From contig JAWLCV010000001.1 of the NCBI GenBank assembly GCA_041686955.1, forward strand, positions 85,247 to 149,246: a stretch of DNA of 64,000 bases, in the 5' to 3' direction. The translations under genes and the position numbers were made by a program. Under the pieces are notes generated by a model that ran no database searches, was not told where the DNA came from, and was given only the letters and a program-made list of their open reading frames with translations. Source of the DNA: UBA7803 sp041686955. GTDB lineage: Bacteria > Pseudomonadota > Gammaproteobacteria > Pseudomonadales > Azotimanducaceae. Below are positions 54,044-62,878 of this stretch, one piece after another (position 1 is the stretch's first letter; every line of letters begins with the position of its first letter).

Positions 54044-55374
54044 CGGTGCGCACGGCCATCATCGGCATGGGCGTGACCGGCTATTCGTGCCTGCGATACC
54101 TGGCGGGCCGGGACGAGCTTCTGGTGCTGGACACCCGGGAGGCGCCTCCGCACGGCGACGCGGCCCGGGCCGCCTGCCAGGACGCGGAGTTCCGTTTCGG
54201 CCAGGCCGCCTGCGCCGTCTCCTTCGCCGGGGTCGAGCGGCTGATCGTGAGCCCCGGTGTGGGGCTGGACCACCCGCTGGTGGCGCGAGGGGTGGCCGCC
54301 GGGGCGCGGGTGGAGAGCGACATCGACCTGTTCTGTCAGGCCGCCCGGGCGCCCGTCTACGCCATCACCGGAACCAACGGCAAGAGCACCGTGACGGCGC
54401 TCACCGGCCACCTCCTCGAGAAGCTGGGCAGGCATCCCGGGGTCGGCGGCAACCTGGGGCAGCCGGCCCTGGACCTCTTGGCCGAGGATCGCGAATGCTA
54501 CGTGCTCGAGCTGTCGAGCTTCCAGCTCGAGCGCATGGGCAGCCATCCCTTCGCCGCCGCCGCGCTGCTGAACGTCACCGAGGACCACCTCGACCGGCAC
54601 GGCAGCCTGGATGCCTACGCCGAGAGCAAGCGGCGCATCTTTGCCGCGGCGCGGCGGGCGGTGTGGAACCGCGGAGACCCGGCCACCCGCCCCGCCGGTT
54701 CCGTGGCCGAGTCGGTGACCTTCGGCCTCGACCGCCCCGAGCCGGGGCAGTGGGGCCTGGGGGAAGCCGGGGGCGTGCCCGTTATCCTGTGGGGGCACGA
54801 GCCGGTGACGGCGCTGAAGGATCTGCCCATCGCCGGTCTGCACAACGCCCTGAACGTCATGGCCGCCTTCGCCCTGGTGGCGGAGGCGTCCACGTCCGCG
54901 GCGGAGCTCGCCGCGGCGGTGACCGGCTTCCAGGGTCTGCCGCACCGGTGCCGCAAGGTGGCGGACGTGCGCGGCGTGAGCTTCGTGGACGATTCCAAGG
55001 CCACCAACGTGGGCGCCACCCTGGCAGCGCTCGAAGGTCTGGCCGGGGCGGCGGGGAGCACGGCGCCGCGCCTGGTCCTGATCGCCGGCGGCGACGGCAA
55101 GGGCGCGGACTTCTCTCCCCTGGCCGAGCCCGTGCGCCGGCTGGTGAAGGCGGTGGTTCTCATGGGCCGGGACGCGCCCCGGCTGGAGCGGGCCTTCGGC
55201 GGCGCGGTGCCCCTCCGCCGGGCCGGGGACATGGCCGAGGCGGTGGCGGCGGCCATGGCGGCGGCGGAGCCCGGCGACACCGTGCTGCTGTCGCCGGCCT
55301 GCGCGAGCCTGGACATGTATCGAAACTACGCGGAGCGGGGCGAGATGTTCGCCGCCGCGGTGGAGGCGCTGTGA
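54040..55374 (+). CDS. murD: UDP-MurNAc-L-alanine D-glutamate ligase MurD
   Basis: 444 aa from GTG 54040. ATP site ITGTNGKSTVTALTG near 107 and NVTEDHLDRHG near 177 are intact, with DDSKATNVGAT near 317. It adds D-Glu. The mraY-murD-ftsW order is the standard dcw order, with 4-base overlaps on both sides. Confidence 0.97.
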   Translation: MTVRTAIIGMGVTGYSCLRYLAGRDELLVLDTREAPPHGDAARAACQDAEFRFGQAACAVSFAGVERLIVSPGVGLDHPLVARGVAAGARVESDIDLFCQAARAPVYAITGTNGKSTVTALTGHLLEKLGRHPGVGGNLGQPALDLLAEDRECYVLELSSFQLERMGSHPFAAAALLNVTEDHLDRHGSLDAYAESKRRIFAAARRAVWNRGDPATRPAGSVAESVTFGLDRPEPGQWGLGEAGGVPVILWGHEPVTALKDLPIAGLHNALNVMAAFALVAEASTSAAELAAAVTGFQGLPHRCRKVADVRGVSFVDDSKATNVGATLAALEGLAGAAGSTAPRLVLIAGGDGKGADFSPLAEPVRRLVKAVVLMGRDAPRLERAFGGAVPLRRAGDMAEAVAAAMAAAEPGDTVLLSPACASLDMYRNYAERGEMFAAAVEAL

Positions 55375-56519
55375 GCGAGGGCGCCGACCGCATCATGATC
55401 GCCTGCTGGATCGCCATCCTGGCGCTCGGCACGGTGATGGTGGCCTCGGCGTCCGTGGCCATCAGCCAGGCCCTGCTCATCAAGCACGGCGCGTTCCTGG
55501 CCGCTGCCCTGGCGGGACTGCTGGTGGTGCTGTGCGTGCCCCTGGACTGGTGGCGCCGCGGTCACCGGGTCGCCTGGTTCGCGGCCGTGGCGCTCTGCGG
55601 CCTGGTGCTGGTGCCGGGCGTGGGCCTGGAGGCGAACGGGGCCCGGCGCTGGATCGGCCTCGGGGCGTTCTCCCTGCAGGCGGCGGAGGTGGCCAAGTTC
55701 CTTCTGCTCATCTACCTGGCGGGATATCTCTCGCGCTTTCACGGCGAGATGGCCGACGACGCGCGGGCGCTGGTGCGTCCGCTGGTCATGCTCGGGATCC
55801 TCTGCGGGCTGCTGCTCATGCAGCCCGACTTCGGTTCGGTGGTAGTGCTGACGGCCACCGCCTGTGGTCTGCTCTTCCTGGCCGGCGCGCGGCTGCGTCA
55901 CTTCCTTGTCATCGTCGTCGTCGGCCTGACCCTGCTCGGCGCGCTCGCGGTGCTGCAACCCTACCGCCTGCAGCGGCTGATCACCTTCGTCGATCCCTGG
56001 GAGTTCGCCTTCGGCAGCGGCTATCAGCTCACCCAGGCGCTCATCGCGTTCGGCCGCGGCGAGCTGTTCGGGCTGGGCCTGGGCGAAGGCATTCAGAAAC
56101 TCTTCTATCTGCCGGAGGCGCACAACGACTTCATCTTCGCGGTGATTGCCGAGGAGCTGGGCCTGGTTGGGGCGCTGGCCGTGCTGGCGCTGTTCGCGGT
56201 GCTGGTGCTGCGGATCCTCCGGCTCGGCCGGCACCTGCTGGACGAACCCGCGCCGGCACGGCCTGTCCGCTCGCGGCGCAAGGCCGAGCCGGCGGCGGGC
56301 GAGGTGCAGGCCCGGGTGTTCGGCGGCTACCTGGCCTACGGGGTGGGCCTGATCCTCGGCGTTCAGTGTCTGATCAACCTCGGCGTGAACACCGGGGTGC
56401 TGCCCACCAAGGGTCTGACCCTGCCGTTCGTCAGTTACGGGGGCAACAGCCTGGTGGTGAGCTGCGCCATGGTGGGTCTGGTGCTGCGCCTTCAGCTCGA
56501 GGGCAGCGGCCGTGGCTGA
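55371..56519 (+). CDS. ftsW: Septal peptidoglycan polymerase FtsW
   Basis: 382 aa from GTG 55371 (GTGA overlap with murD). SEDS protein with about ten membrane helices; typical NGARRWIGLG near 85 and the catalytic-loop region FGRGELFGLGLGEGIQKLFYLPEAHNDF near 225 (given in parts), and SYGGNSLV near 357. A cytosolic loop rich in Arg/Ala/Pro/Glu (about 295-320) is longer than in E. coli. It polymerises septal glycan with FtsI. murC overlaps by 8 bases. Confidence 0.95.
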   Translation: MSEGADRIMIACWIAILALGTVMVASASVAISQALLIKHGAFLAAALAGLLVVLCVPLDWWRRGHRVAWFAAVALCGLVLVPGVGLEANGARRWIGLGAFSLQAAEVAKFLLLIYLAGYLSRFHGEMADDARALVRPLVMLGILCGLLLMQPDFGSVVVLTATACGLLFLAGARLRHFLVIVVVGLTLLGALAVLQPYRLQRLITFVDPWEFAFGSGYQLTQALIAFGRGELFGLGLGEGIQKLFYLPEAHNDFIFAVIAEELGLVGALAVLALFAVLVLRILRLGRHLLDEPAPARPVRSRRKAEPAAGEVQARVFGGYLAYGVGLILGVQCLINLGVNTGVLPTKGLTLPFVSYGGNSLVVSCAMVGLVLRLQLEGSGRG

Positions 56520-57963
56520 ATCGTTGACTCCCTATCAGGTTCCGGAGATGCGGCGCATCCGCCGCATCCACTTCGTGGGGATCGGCGGCGCCGGCATGTG
56601 CGGCATTGCCGAGGTGCTGCTGAACCAGGGGTACCGGGTTTCCGGTTCCGACCTGCGGGCGTCGGCCGCGACGGAGCGGCTCGCCGGGCTCGGCGCCGAG
56701 ATCCGCATCGGCCACGACGCGGGCGCGGTGGCCGACTGCGACGTGGTGGTGGTCTCGAGCGCGGTGAGTGCCGCCAATCCCGAGGTGGCGGCCGCCCACG
56801 AGCGGCGCGTGCCGGTGGTGCGTCGGGCGGAGATGCTGGGCGAGCTCATGCGCTACCGCCACGGCATCGCCATCGCCGGCACCCACGGCAAGACCACCAC
56901 CACCAGTCTGGTCACCAGCATCTTCCAGGCGGCCGAGCTGGATCCCACCTTCGTCATCGGTGGCTTGCTCAACAGCACCGGCAGCAACGCCCGGCTCGGG
57001 GCGAGCCGCTACATCATCGTCGAGGCGGACGAGAGCGACGCCTCGTTTCTGAATCTGCAGCCCATGTCGGCGGTGGTCACCAACATCGACCGGGATCACA
57101 TGGCCACCTACGGCAACGATTTCGAGGCGCTGAAGCGGACGTTCGTCGACTTCCTGCATCGTCTGCCGTTCTACGGATCGGCGGTGCTGTGCAGCGACGA
57201 TCCGGAGGTTCGGGGGATCCTGCCGGACGTGGCCCGGCCCATGCTCACCTACGGCTTCGGTGACGACGCCGACTTCCGCGCCGTGGACCTCGAGGCAGAG
57301 GGGCGCACGTGGCGGTTCCGTGCCCGCAGGCCCGGCGGCCACGGCGACCTGGCCGTCACCATGCGCATTCCCGGCCGTCACAACGTGCTGAACGCGCTGG
57401 CCGCCATCGCCGTGGCCACCGACGAAGGGCTGCCCGACTCGGCCATCGTCGAGGGGCTCGCGAGCTTTTCCGGCGTCGGCCGCCGATTCCAGGTGAGCGA
57501 CGCCGTACGGGTCGGGGACGCCACGGTTACGGTGGTGGACGACTACGGTCACCATCCCACGGAGGTGGCCCGGGTCATCGAGACCGCGCGCAGCGTGTGG
57601 CCCGGGCGCCGCCTGGTGATGGCCTACCAGCCTCACCGTTACTCCCGCACCCGGGACCTCTACGACGACTTCGTCCGGGTGCTCAGCTCGCTGGACGTGC
57701 TGGTGCTGCTGGAGGTCTACGGCGCCGGCGAAGACCCCATCCCGGGTGCCGACGGCCGCAGCCTCGCCAAAGGGATTCGCGCCCGGGGGGTGAACGCGCC
57801 GCCCGTGTTCGCCGAGTCGCCCGAGGAGGCGCTGGCGCTGCTGCCCGGCTTGCTGCGGGACGGGGACGTGCTGCTGGTGCAGGGCGCCGGGAACGTCAAC
57901 CACATCTCGGCCCGCCTGGTGGACGCAGGCGGCGCGGCGCGGGGAGGTGACGATGATTCGTAA
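56512..57963 (+). CDS. murC: UDP-MurNAc L-alanine ligase MurC
   Basis: 483 aa from GTG 56512. N-terminal FVGIGGAGMCGIAEVL near 21, ATP site IAGTHGKTTTTSL near 123 and HHPTEVA near 347. It adds the first stem residue. The order ftsW-murC omits murG, and murC-ftsQ omits ddl/murB, compared with the common arrangement. Overlaps ftsQ by 11 bases. Confidence 0.96.
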   Translation: MAESLTPYQVPEMRRIRRIHFVGIGGAGMCGIAEVLLNQGYRVSGSDLRASAATERLAGLGAEIRIGHDAGAVADCDVVVVSSAVSAANPEVAAAHERRVPVVRRAEMLGELMRYRHGIAIAGTHGKTTTTSLVTSIFQAAELDPTFVIGGLLNSTGSNARLGASRYIIVEADESDASFLNLQPMSAVVTNIDRDHMATYGNDFEALKRTFVDFLHRLPFYGSAVLCSDDPEVRGILPDVARPMLTYGFGDDADFRAVDLEAEGRTWRFRARRPGGHGDLAVTMRIPGRHNVLNALAAIAVATDEGLPDSAIVEGLASFSGVGRRFQVSDAVRVGDATVTVVDDYGHHPTEVARVIETARSVWPGRRLVMAYQPHRYSRTRDLYDDFVRVLSSLDVLVLLEVYGAGEDPIPGADGRSLAKGIRARGVNAPPVFAESPEEALALLPGLLRDGDVLLVQGAGNVNHISARLVDAGGAARGGDDDS

Positions 57964-58696
57964 CCTGCTGGCGCTGCTGCTGCTTTCCGCCCTCGCCGCG
58001 GTGGGCTGGTCGCTGTGGCACCAGCTCGACCGTCCGGTGAGCGCGGTTCGAGTACAGGGGGCGCTGACGCCGGCGGAACAGCGGGCCATCCGCGAGGTGG
58101 TGAGCCGCAGCCTCCACGAGGGGGTGCTGAGCCTGGACGTGGCAGATCTCACCGCGCGCATCCACGAGCTTTCATGGCCGCGCGCCGTGCGGGTGCGGCG
58201 AATCTGGCCGGACACTCTGGAGATCCAGGTGGAGAAGGAGTCGGTGGTGGCTGCCTGGGGCGCCGGCGGCTACCTCACGAGCGCAGGCAAGGTGGTGCGC
58301 CTGGCCGACGGCGAGGTGTCGGTGCCCACCCTGTCGACGACGCTGTCGACCCCGCGGGAGGCCATGGAGACCTACCAGCTTCTCCAGTCCCGGGTGAACG
58401 CGGCAGGGCTCTACATCGAGCGGCTGGAGGAGAACGCGCTCGGCGAATGGCTGGCCACGTTCCAGGGCGGCATGACGCTCGCGCTCGGCAACGAGGCCGT
58501 CTCCGAGCGCCTCGGCCGGTTCCTGCTGGCGTACCGGCGCGCGCTGGCGCCCCGGCGGGACGACATCGCGCACGTGGACGCCCGCTACGACAGCGGTCTG
58601 GCGGTGCGCTGGCGGGATCCGCTGCTCGCATCCACGAAGGGCGCTCCCGAAAGCATTCCAAGAACGACAAGAGATCGAGATGGCATCCGACAGTGA
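57953..58696 (+). CDS. ftsQ: Cell division protein FtsQ
   Basis: 247 aa from ATG 57953, preceded by GGGGAGG five bases away; GTG 57947 in frame is less likely. Membrane helix about 3-22, POTRA domain (VSAVRVQGALTPAEQRAI near 29), then the FtsQ beta domain with SWPRAVRVRRIWPDTLEI near 72 (in parts). It organises FtsB/L. The ftsA start lies inside it (17 bases). Confidence 0.94.
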   Translation: MIRNLLALLLLSALAAVGWSLWHQLDRPVSAVRVQGALTPAEQRAIREVVSRSLHEGVLSLDVADLTARIHELSWPRAVRVRRIWPDTLEIQVEKESVVAAWGAGGYLTSAGKVVRLADGEVSVPTLSTTLSTPREAMETYQLLQSRVNAAGLYIERLEENALGEWLATFQGGMTLALGNEAVSERLGRFLLAYRRALAPRRDDIAHVDARYDSGLAVRWRDPLLASTKGAPESIPRTTRDRDGIRQ

Positions 58697-59909
58697 CGTG
58701 AAGAGGGTGGTAGGCCTGGACATCGGCACCAACAAGGTGGCCGCCATCGTGGGTGAGATCGATCCGGAAGGGCAGCTCGAGATCATCGGCATCGGCTCGC
58801 ACCCGTCGCGGGGCCTGAAGAAAGGCGTGGTGGTGAACATCGAGTCCACGGTGCAGTCGATCCAGCGCGCGGTGGAGGAAGCCGAGCTCATGGCCGGCTG
58901 CGAGATCGATTCGGTGTACGCGGGCATCGCCGGAAGCCACATCCGCAGCCTCAACTCTCACGGCATCGTGGCCATCCGCGATCGGGAGGTCTACCCCCAG
59001 GACGTGGAGCGGGTGATCGACGCTGCCCAGGCCATGGCGATTCCGGCGGATCAGAAGATCCTCCACATCCTTCCTCAGGAATACATCATCGACAACCAGG
59101 AGGGCGTGAAGGAGCCGCTCGGCATGTCGGGGGTGCGGCTCGAGGCCAAGGTGCATCTGGTTACCTGCGCGGTGAACGCGGCGCAGAACGTGGAGAAGTG
59201 CATCGAGCGCTGCGGGCTGAAGGTCAACGACGTCATCCTCGAGCAGCTCGCCTCGAGCTACGCCGTGCTCACGGAGGACGAGCGGGAGCTCGGCGTGTGC
59301 CTGGTGGACATCGGCGGCGGCACCACGGACATCGCCATCTTCACCCACGGCGCGATCCGCCACACCTCGGTGATCCCCATCGCCGGGGATCAGGTGACCA
59401 ACGACATCGCCATGGCCCTGCGCACGCCCACGCAGAACGCCGAGGAAATCAAGATCAAATATGCCTGCGCGCTGACCCAGCTCGCGCGGCCCGACGAGAC
59501 CATCCAGGTGCCCGGCGTGGGGGACAAGCCCTCCCGGGAACTCTCGCGCCAGGCCCTGGCGGAGGTGGTGGAGCCGCGCTACGACGAGCTGTTCACCTTG
59601 GTGCAGGCGGAGTTGCGCCGCAGCGGTTTCGAAGACGTGATCGCTGCGGGCATCGTGCTCACTGGGGGAGCATCGAAAATAGAAGGCGTCATCGAGCTTG
59701 CGGAGGAAATCTTCCACATGCCGGTGAGCCAAGGGGCACCACGCAATGTGGTGGGATTGAAGGACATCGTGAGGAACCCGGTCTACGCCACCGGCGTGGG
59801 CCTGCTGATCTACGGCAGGCAGCGGGAAGAAGAACAACGCGGCCGGAAAAGAGCGCGCGGCACCGGCGGCTTCGGCCGCCTGAAGAAATGGCTCAGCGAA
59901 AATTTCTAA
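58680..59909 (+). CDS. ftsA: Cell division protein FtsA
   Basis: 409 aa, actin fold. VVGLDIGTNKVAAIV near 9, LVDIGGGTTDIAIF near 207 and ILTGGASKIEGV near 325 are typical, and the C-terminal amphipathic helix LKKWLSENF binds membrane. It tethers FtsZ. It starts 17 bases within ftsQ; ftsZ begins 13 bases after it. Confidence 0.97.
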   Translation: MASDSDVKRVVGLDIGTNKVAAIVGEIDPEGQLEIIGIGSHPSRGLKKGVVVNIESTVQSIQRAVEEAELMAGCEIDSVYAGIAGSHIRSLNSHGIVAIRDREVYPQDVERVIDAAQAMAIPADQKILHILPQEYIIDNQEGVKEPLGMSGVRLEAKVHLVTCAVNAAQNVEKCIERCGLKVNDVILEQLASSYAVLTEDERELGVCLVDIGGGTTDIAIFTHGAIRHTSVIPIAGDQVTNDIAMALRTPTQNAEEIKIKYACALTQLARPDETIQVPGVGDKPSRELSRQALAEVVEPRYDELFTLVQAELRRSGFEDVIAAGIVLTGGASKIEGVIELAEEIFHMPVSQGAPRNVVGLKDIVRNPVYATGVGLLIYGRQREEEQRGRKRARGTGGFGRLKKWLSENF

Positions 59910-59922
59910 AAGGAGTTTCAAG

Positions 59923-61140
59923 ATGTTCGAAATCGTAGATAGTGCCCCGCAGAGCGCCGTAATCAAGGTCATCGGCGTCGGTGGCGGAGGCGGCAACGCC
60001 GTTCAGCACATGGTCGCCAACAACGTGGAGGGGGTGGACTTCATCGCCGCCAACACGGATGCACAGGCGCTCAAGGCCATCGAGGCCAAGACCCTGCTGC
60101 AGTTGGGCAGCACCATCACCCGCGGCCTCGGCGCCGGGGCCAACCCCGACGTGGGCCGGGAAGCGGCCATCGAGGACCGGGACCGCATCGCCGAGGTGCT
60201 CTCCGGCGCCGACATGGTGTTCATCACCGCCGGGATGGGCGGCGGCACCGGCACCGGGGCGGCCCCCGTGGTGGCCCAGGTCGCGAAGGAACTGGGTATC
60301 CTCACCGTGGCGGTGGTGACCCGGCCGTTCAAGTTCGAGAAGCGCAAGGCCATCGCCGAGCGCGGCATCGTCGAGCTGCAGGAGAACGTGGACTCGCTGA
60401 TCACCATTCCCAACGACAAGCTGCTGGGCGTGCTCGGCGAGCGGGCGAGCATCCTCGATGCCTTCGCCGCCGCCAACGACGTGCTGCTGGGGGCGGTGCA
60501 GGGCATCGCGGATCTGATCATCCGCCACGGCCTCATCAACGTGGACTTCGCCGACGTCCGCACGGTGATGTCCGAGATGGGCATGGCGATGATGGGCACG
60601 GGTCGCGCCAGCGGCGAACACCGCGCCCAGGAAGCCGCGGAGGCCGCCATCAAGAGCCCGCTGCTCGAGGACGTGGATCTGCACGGGGCCCGGGGCATTC
60701 TGGTGAACGTCACGGCGGGGCCGGACCTCTCCATGGGCGACTTCATCGACGTCGGCAACGTGGTCGAAGAGTACGCGTCGGATCAGGCCACGGTGGTGAT
60801 CGGCACGGTCATCGACCCGAGCCTGGGCGACGAGCTCAAGGTCACCGTGGTGGCGACGGGTCTGGGCGAGCCGGTGAAGCCGAACGTGGTGGTGAGCAAT
60901 CCGGCGCCGTCCATGGAGGTCAAGGCGCAGGCCGAGGTCCGTGCCGAGGCGCGGCCGGAGATCCGCCCGGAGCTGCGCCCGGATACGCGTCCGGAGTACG
61001 GTCACGACCTGGACCGGCCGACGGTGTTCCGTCAGCGTGAGGCCGTGGTCTCCCAGCAGAGCAACCTGGCGCTGGATCAGGACACCGACGACATGGAGTG
61101 GATCGACATTCCAGCGTTCCTGCGGCGTCAGGCGGACTAG
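59923..61140 (+). CDS. ftsZ: Tubulin-like division protein FtsZ
   Basis: 405 aa. GTP-binding GVGGGGGNAVQHM near 18 and GGGTGTGAAPVVA near 106 are intact. A C-terminal linker with a degenerate RPE/RPD-type repeat (ARPEIRPELRPDTRPEYG near 345) leads to the conserved tail IDIPAFLRRQAD that binds FtsA/ZipA. An AAGGAG-type site precedes the ATG. It forms the cytokinetic ring. Confidence 0.98.
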   Translation: MFEIVDSAPQSAVIKVIGVGGGGGNAVQHMVANNVEGVDFIAANTDAQALKAIEAKTLLQLGSTITRGLGAGANPDVGREAAIEDRDRIAEVLSGADMVFITAGMGGGTGTGAAPVVAQVAKELGILTVAVVTRPFKFEKRKAIAERGIVELQENVDSLITIPNDKLLGVLGERASILDAFAAANDVLLGAVQGIADLIIRHGLINVDFADVRTVMSEMGMAMMGTGRASGEHRAQEAAEAAIKSPLLEDVDLHGARGILVNVTAGPDLSMGDFIDVGNVVEEYASDQATVVIGTVIDPSLGDELKVTVVATGLGEPVKPNVVVSNPAPSMEVKAQAEVRAEARPEIRPELRPDTRPEYGHDLDRPTVFRQREAVVSQQSNLALDQDTDDMEWIDIPAFLRRQAD

Positions 61141-61158
61141 GCCCGTGCCGGCGGGAGT

Positions 61159-61187
61159 GGGCCGGTCTCCCGGCTGGGACCGGCCCC
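61159..61187 (+). terminator. Hairpin between ftsZ and lpxC
   Basis: GGGCCGGTC (61159-61167) pairs with GACCGGCCC (61179-61187) around 11 bases. TTTT occurs 14 bases later. It may end part of the dcw transcript; lpxC, 261 bases from ftsZ, probably has its own promoter, but no clear -35/-10 pair was found in 61190-61401. Confidence 0.45.
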
Positions 61188-61401
61188 GAGCCGCCGTGCC
61201 GTTTTGCGACGCAGCGCACGGCAAACGGGGTAACAAAATGTAACAAACTTGTTAGCACGTGCCATACTTGGCGAGGCAGCCCTCTGCTACGATATCTGGC
61301 ATGCGACTTGCCAAGGCACACCCTCGGCGTCGAGCTGTAGAAAAGTCGAGCCGGGCAGCGCTCTGAGCTGCGTGGTAATCAACCGCTCAACGGGAACTGG
61401 G

Positions 61402-62325
61402 ATGGCCAAAGCGCTCCTGCAACGAACGCTCAAGAACGTGATTCGCGCCACCGGCGTGGGTCTGCACACCGGCGAGAAGATCTACCTGACCCTGAGGCCG
61501 GCGCCCGTGGACACGGGCATCGTCTTCGTGCGCACGGATCTCGACCAGCCGGTGTGGGTTCAGGCGCGGCTGGAAAACGTGGGCGACACCACCATGGCCA
61601 CCACGCTCGCCAGCGGCACGGCCTCGGTGGCCACGGTGGAGCACCTGATGGCCGCCTTCGCCGGGCTCGGTATCGACAACGCCTATGTGGATGTCAGCGC
61701 TCCGGAAGTGCCCATCATGGACGGCAGCGCCGCGCCGTTCGTGTTTCTGTTACAGTCCGCGGGAATCGAAGAGCAGGACGCGCCGAAGAAGTTCATCCGC
61801 ATCAGGAAGCCGGTTTCCTTCAGCGACGGGGACGTCCGGGTGGAGGTCCGCCCCTACGACGGCCTGCGGGTGGAATACACGCTCAGCTACGACCATCCGG
61901 TGTTCCGCAAGCACACCTGCACCGCCTCGGTGGAGTTTTCCACCATGGCCTTCATCAAGGAGGTCAGCCGGGCGCGAACCTTCGGTTTTCTGGCGGAGTA
62001 CGAGAAGCTGCGCGCCATGAATCTGGCGCGGGGCGGCAGCCTCTCCAACGCGGTGGTGGTGGACGATTACCGGATTCTCAACGACGAGGGCCTGCGCCTC
62101 GAGGACGAGTTCGTCAAGCACAAGATTCTCGACGCCGTGGGCGACCTCTACCTGCTCGGCCACAGCCTGATCGGCGCCTTCGCCGGCTACAAGTCCGGTC
62201 ACGCCTCCAACAACGCCCTGCTGCGCCGGCTGATGGCGGATCGCTCGGCCTGGGAGGTGGTGAGCTTCGAGAACGAAGCCCACGCCCCCATCGCGTTCGG
62301 CCGCCGGGCGGTGGCCGTCGGATAG
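61402..62325 (+). CDS. lpxC: UDP-3-O-acyl-GlcNAc deacetylase LpxC
   Basis: 307 aa from ATG 61402 (MAKALLQRTLKNVIRATGVG), usual length. Zinc ligands His81 (VEHLMAAF), His240 and Asp244 (HKILDAVGD), and catalytic His267 (SGHASNN) are intact. It commits lipid A synthesis. It follows ftsZ as in enterobacteria and Pseudomonas. The C-terminus has the short basic tail region that governs FtsH turnover in E. coli only loosely. Confidence 0.98.
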   Translation: MAKALLQRTLKNVIRATGVGLHTGEKIYLTLRPAPVDTGIVFVRTDLDQPVWVQARLENVGDTTMATTLASGTASVATVEHLMAAFAGLGIDNAYVDVSAPEVPIMDGSAAPFVFLLQSAGIEEQDAPKKFIRIRKPVSFSDGDVRVEVRPYDGLRVEYTLSYDHPVFRKHTCTASVEFSTMAFIKEVSRARTFGFLAEYEKLRAMNLARGGSLSNAVVVDDYRILNDEGLRLEDEFVKHKILDAVGDLYLLGHSLIGAFAGYKSGHASNNALLRRLMADRSAWEVVSFENEAHAPIAFGRRAVAVG

Positions 62326-62435
62326 CGATCGGCGGTCAGCGAATCGGCTTTCGGCTGTCGGGAAGAGCCGCGTCGTCCCCAAATTCTGGCGATGCGTCTC
62401 TTGCTGATCGCTGACAGCTGACGGCCGATAGCCGT
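62323..62435. repeat. Intergenic inverted repeat of heptamers, variant (copy B)
   Basis: Left arm (about 62323-62362) contains GGCGGTC, AGCGAAT, CGGCTTT, CGGCTGT; right arm (about 62402-62435) contains CTGATCG, CTGACAG, CTGACGG, CCGATAG, broadly the reverse complement. It fills the space between convergent lpxC and dciA. Motif spelling differs from copies A and C but the 7-base period and mirrored arms are shared. Confidence 0.65.
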
Positions 62436-62488
62436 TATTCCAACTGGTTCTCACACGGCGACGCGCGTGCCGCCGATAATCCGGCTCG

Positions 62489-62794
62489 TCAGGACGAGAC
62501 TTTGATCTGGATCCGTTCGGCGCCGCGGAAGTCCGCGAGCCGGGTGAGATCGGCGAGAAGATCGCCGGTCATGAATCGCAGCCGGGTGGCGCTGGCGGCG
62601 CTGCGGCACACCACCACGACGGTGGGTCCGCGCACGTCGGCGACCCGGCAGTCGCGGCACAGGGGTTCCGGCAGCAGGGCCTGGAGCTGCGCGGACCAGG
62701 ATTCCTGGTTGGCGGCCCGTCGCAGCAGTTGTTGAAGAGGAGTAAATCGCCGGTGGCGTTCACTCAGAAGTTCATCTATCTTGCTTCGAGGCAC
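62489..62794 (-). CDS. dciA: DciA-like/DUF721 protein
   Basis: About 101 aa from GTG 62794 (PRSKIDELLSERHRRFTPLQ after the start); the start is uncertain and no Shine-Dalgarno is visible. It has the DUF721 core LPEPLCRDCRVADVRG, then TVVVVCRSAASATRLRF. DciA loads the replicative helicase DnaB in most bacteria lacking DnaC. The lpxC-dciA-M23-secA order is conserved in gammaproteobacteria. Divergent from the peptidase. Confidence 0.8.
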   Translation of the reverse strand: MPRSKIDELLSERHRRFTPLQQLLRRAANQESWSAQLQALLPEPLCRDCRVADVRGPTVVVVCRSAASATRLRFMTGDLLADLTRLADFRGAERIQIKVSS

Positions 62795-62878
62795 TCGAGG
62801 GTCTGCCCGTGGGTAATCGGATGCGGCGAGAGTGACCGATTCCAATGATAACAGCACGGCAAGAACTACAATAATCTC

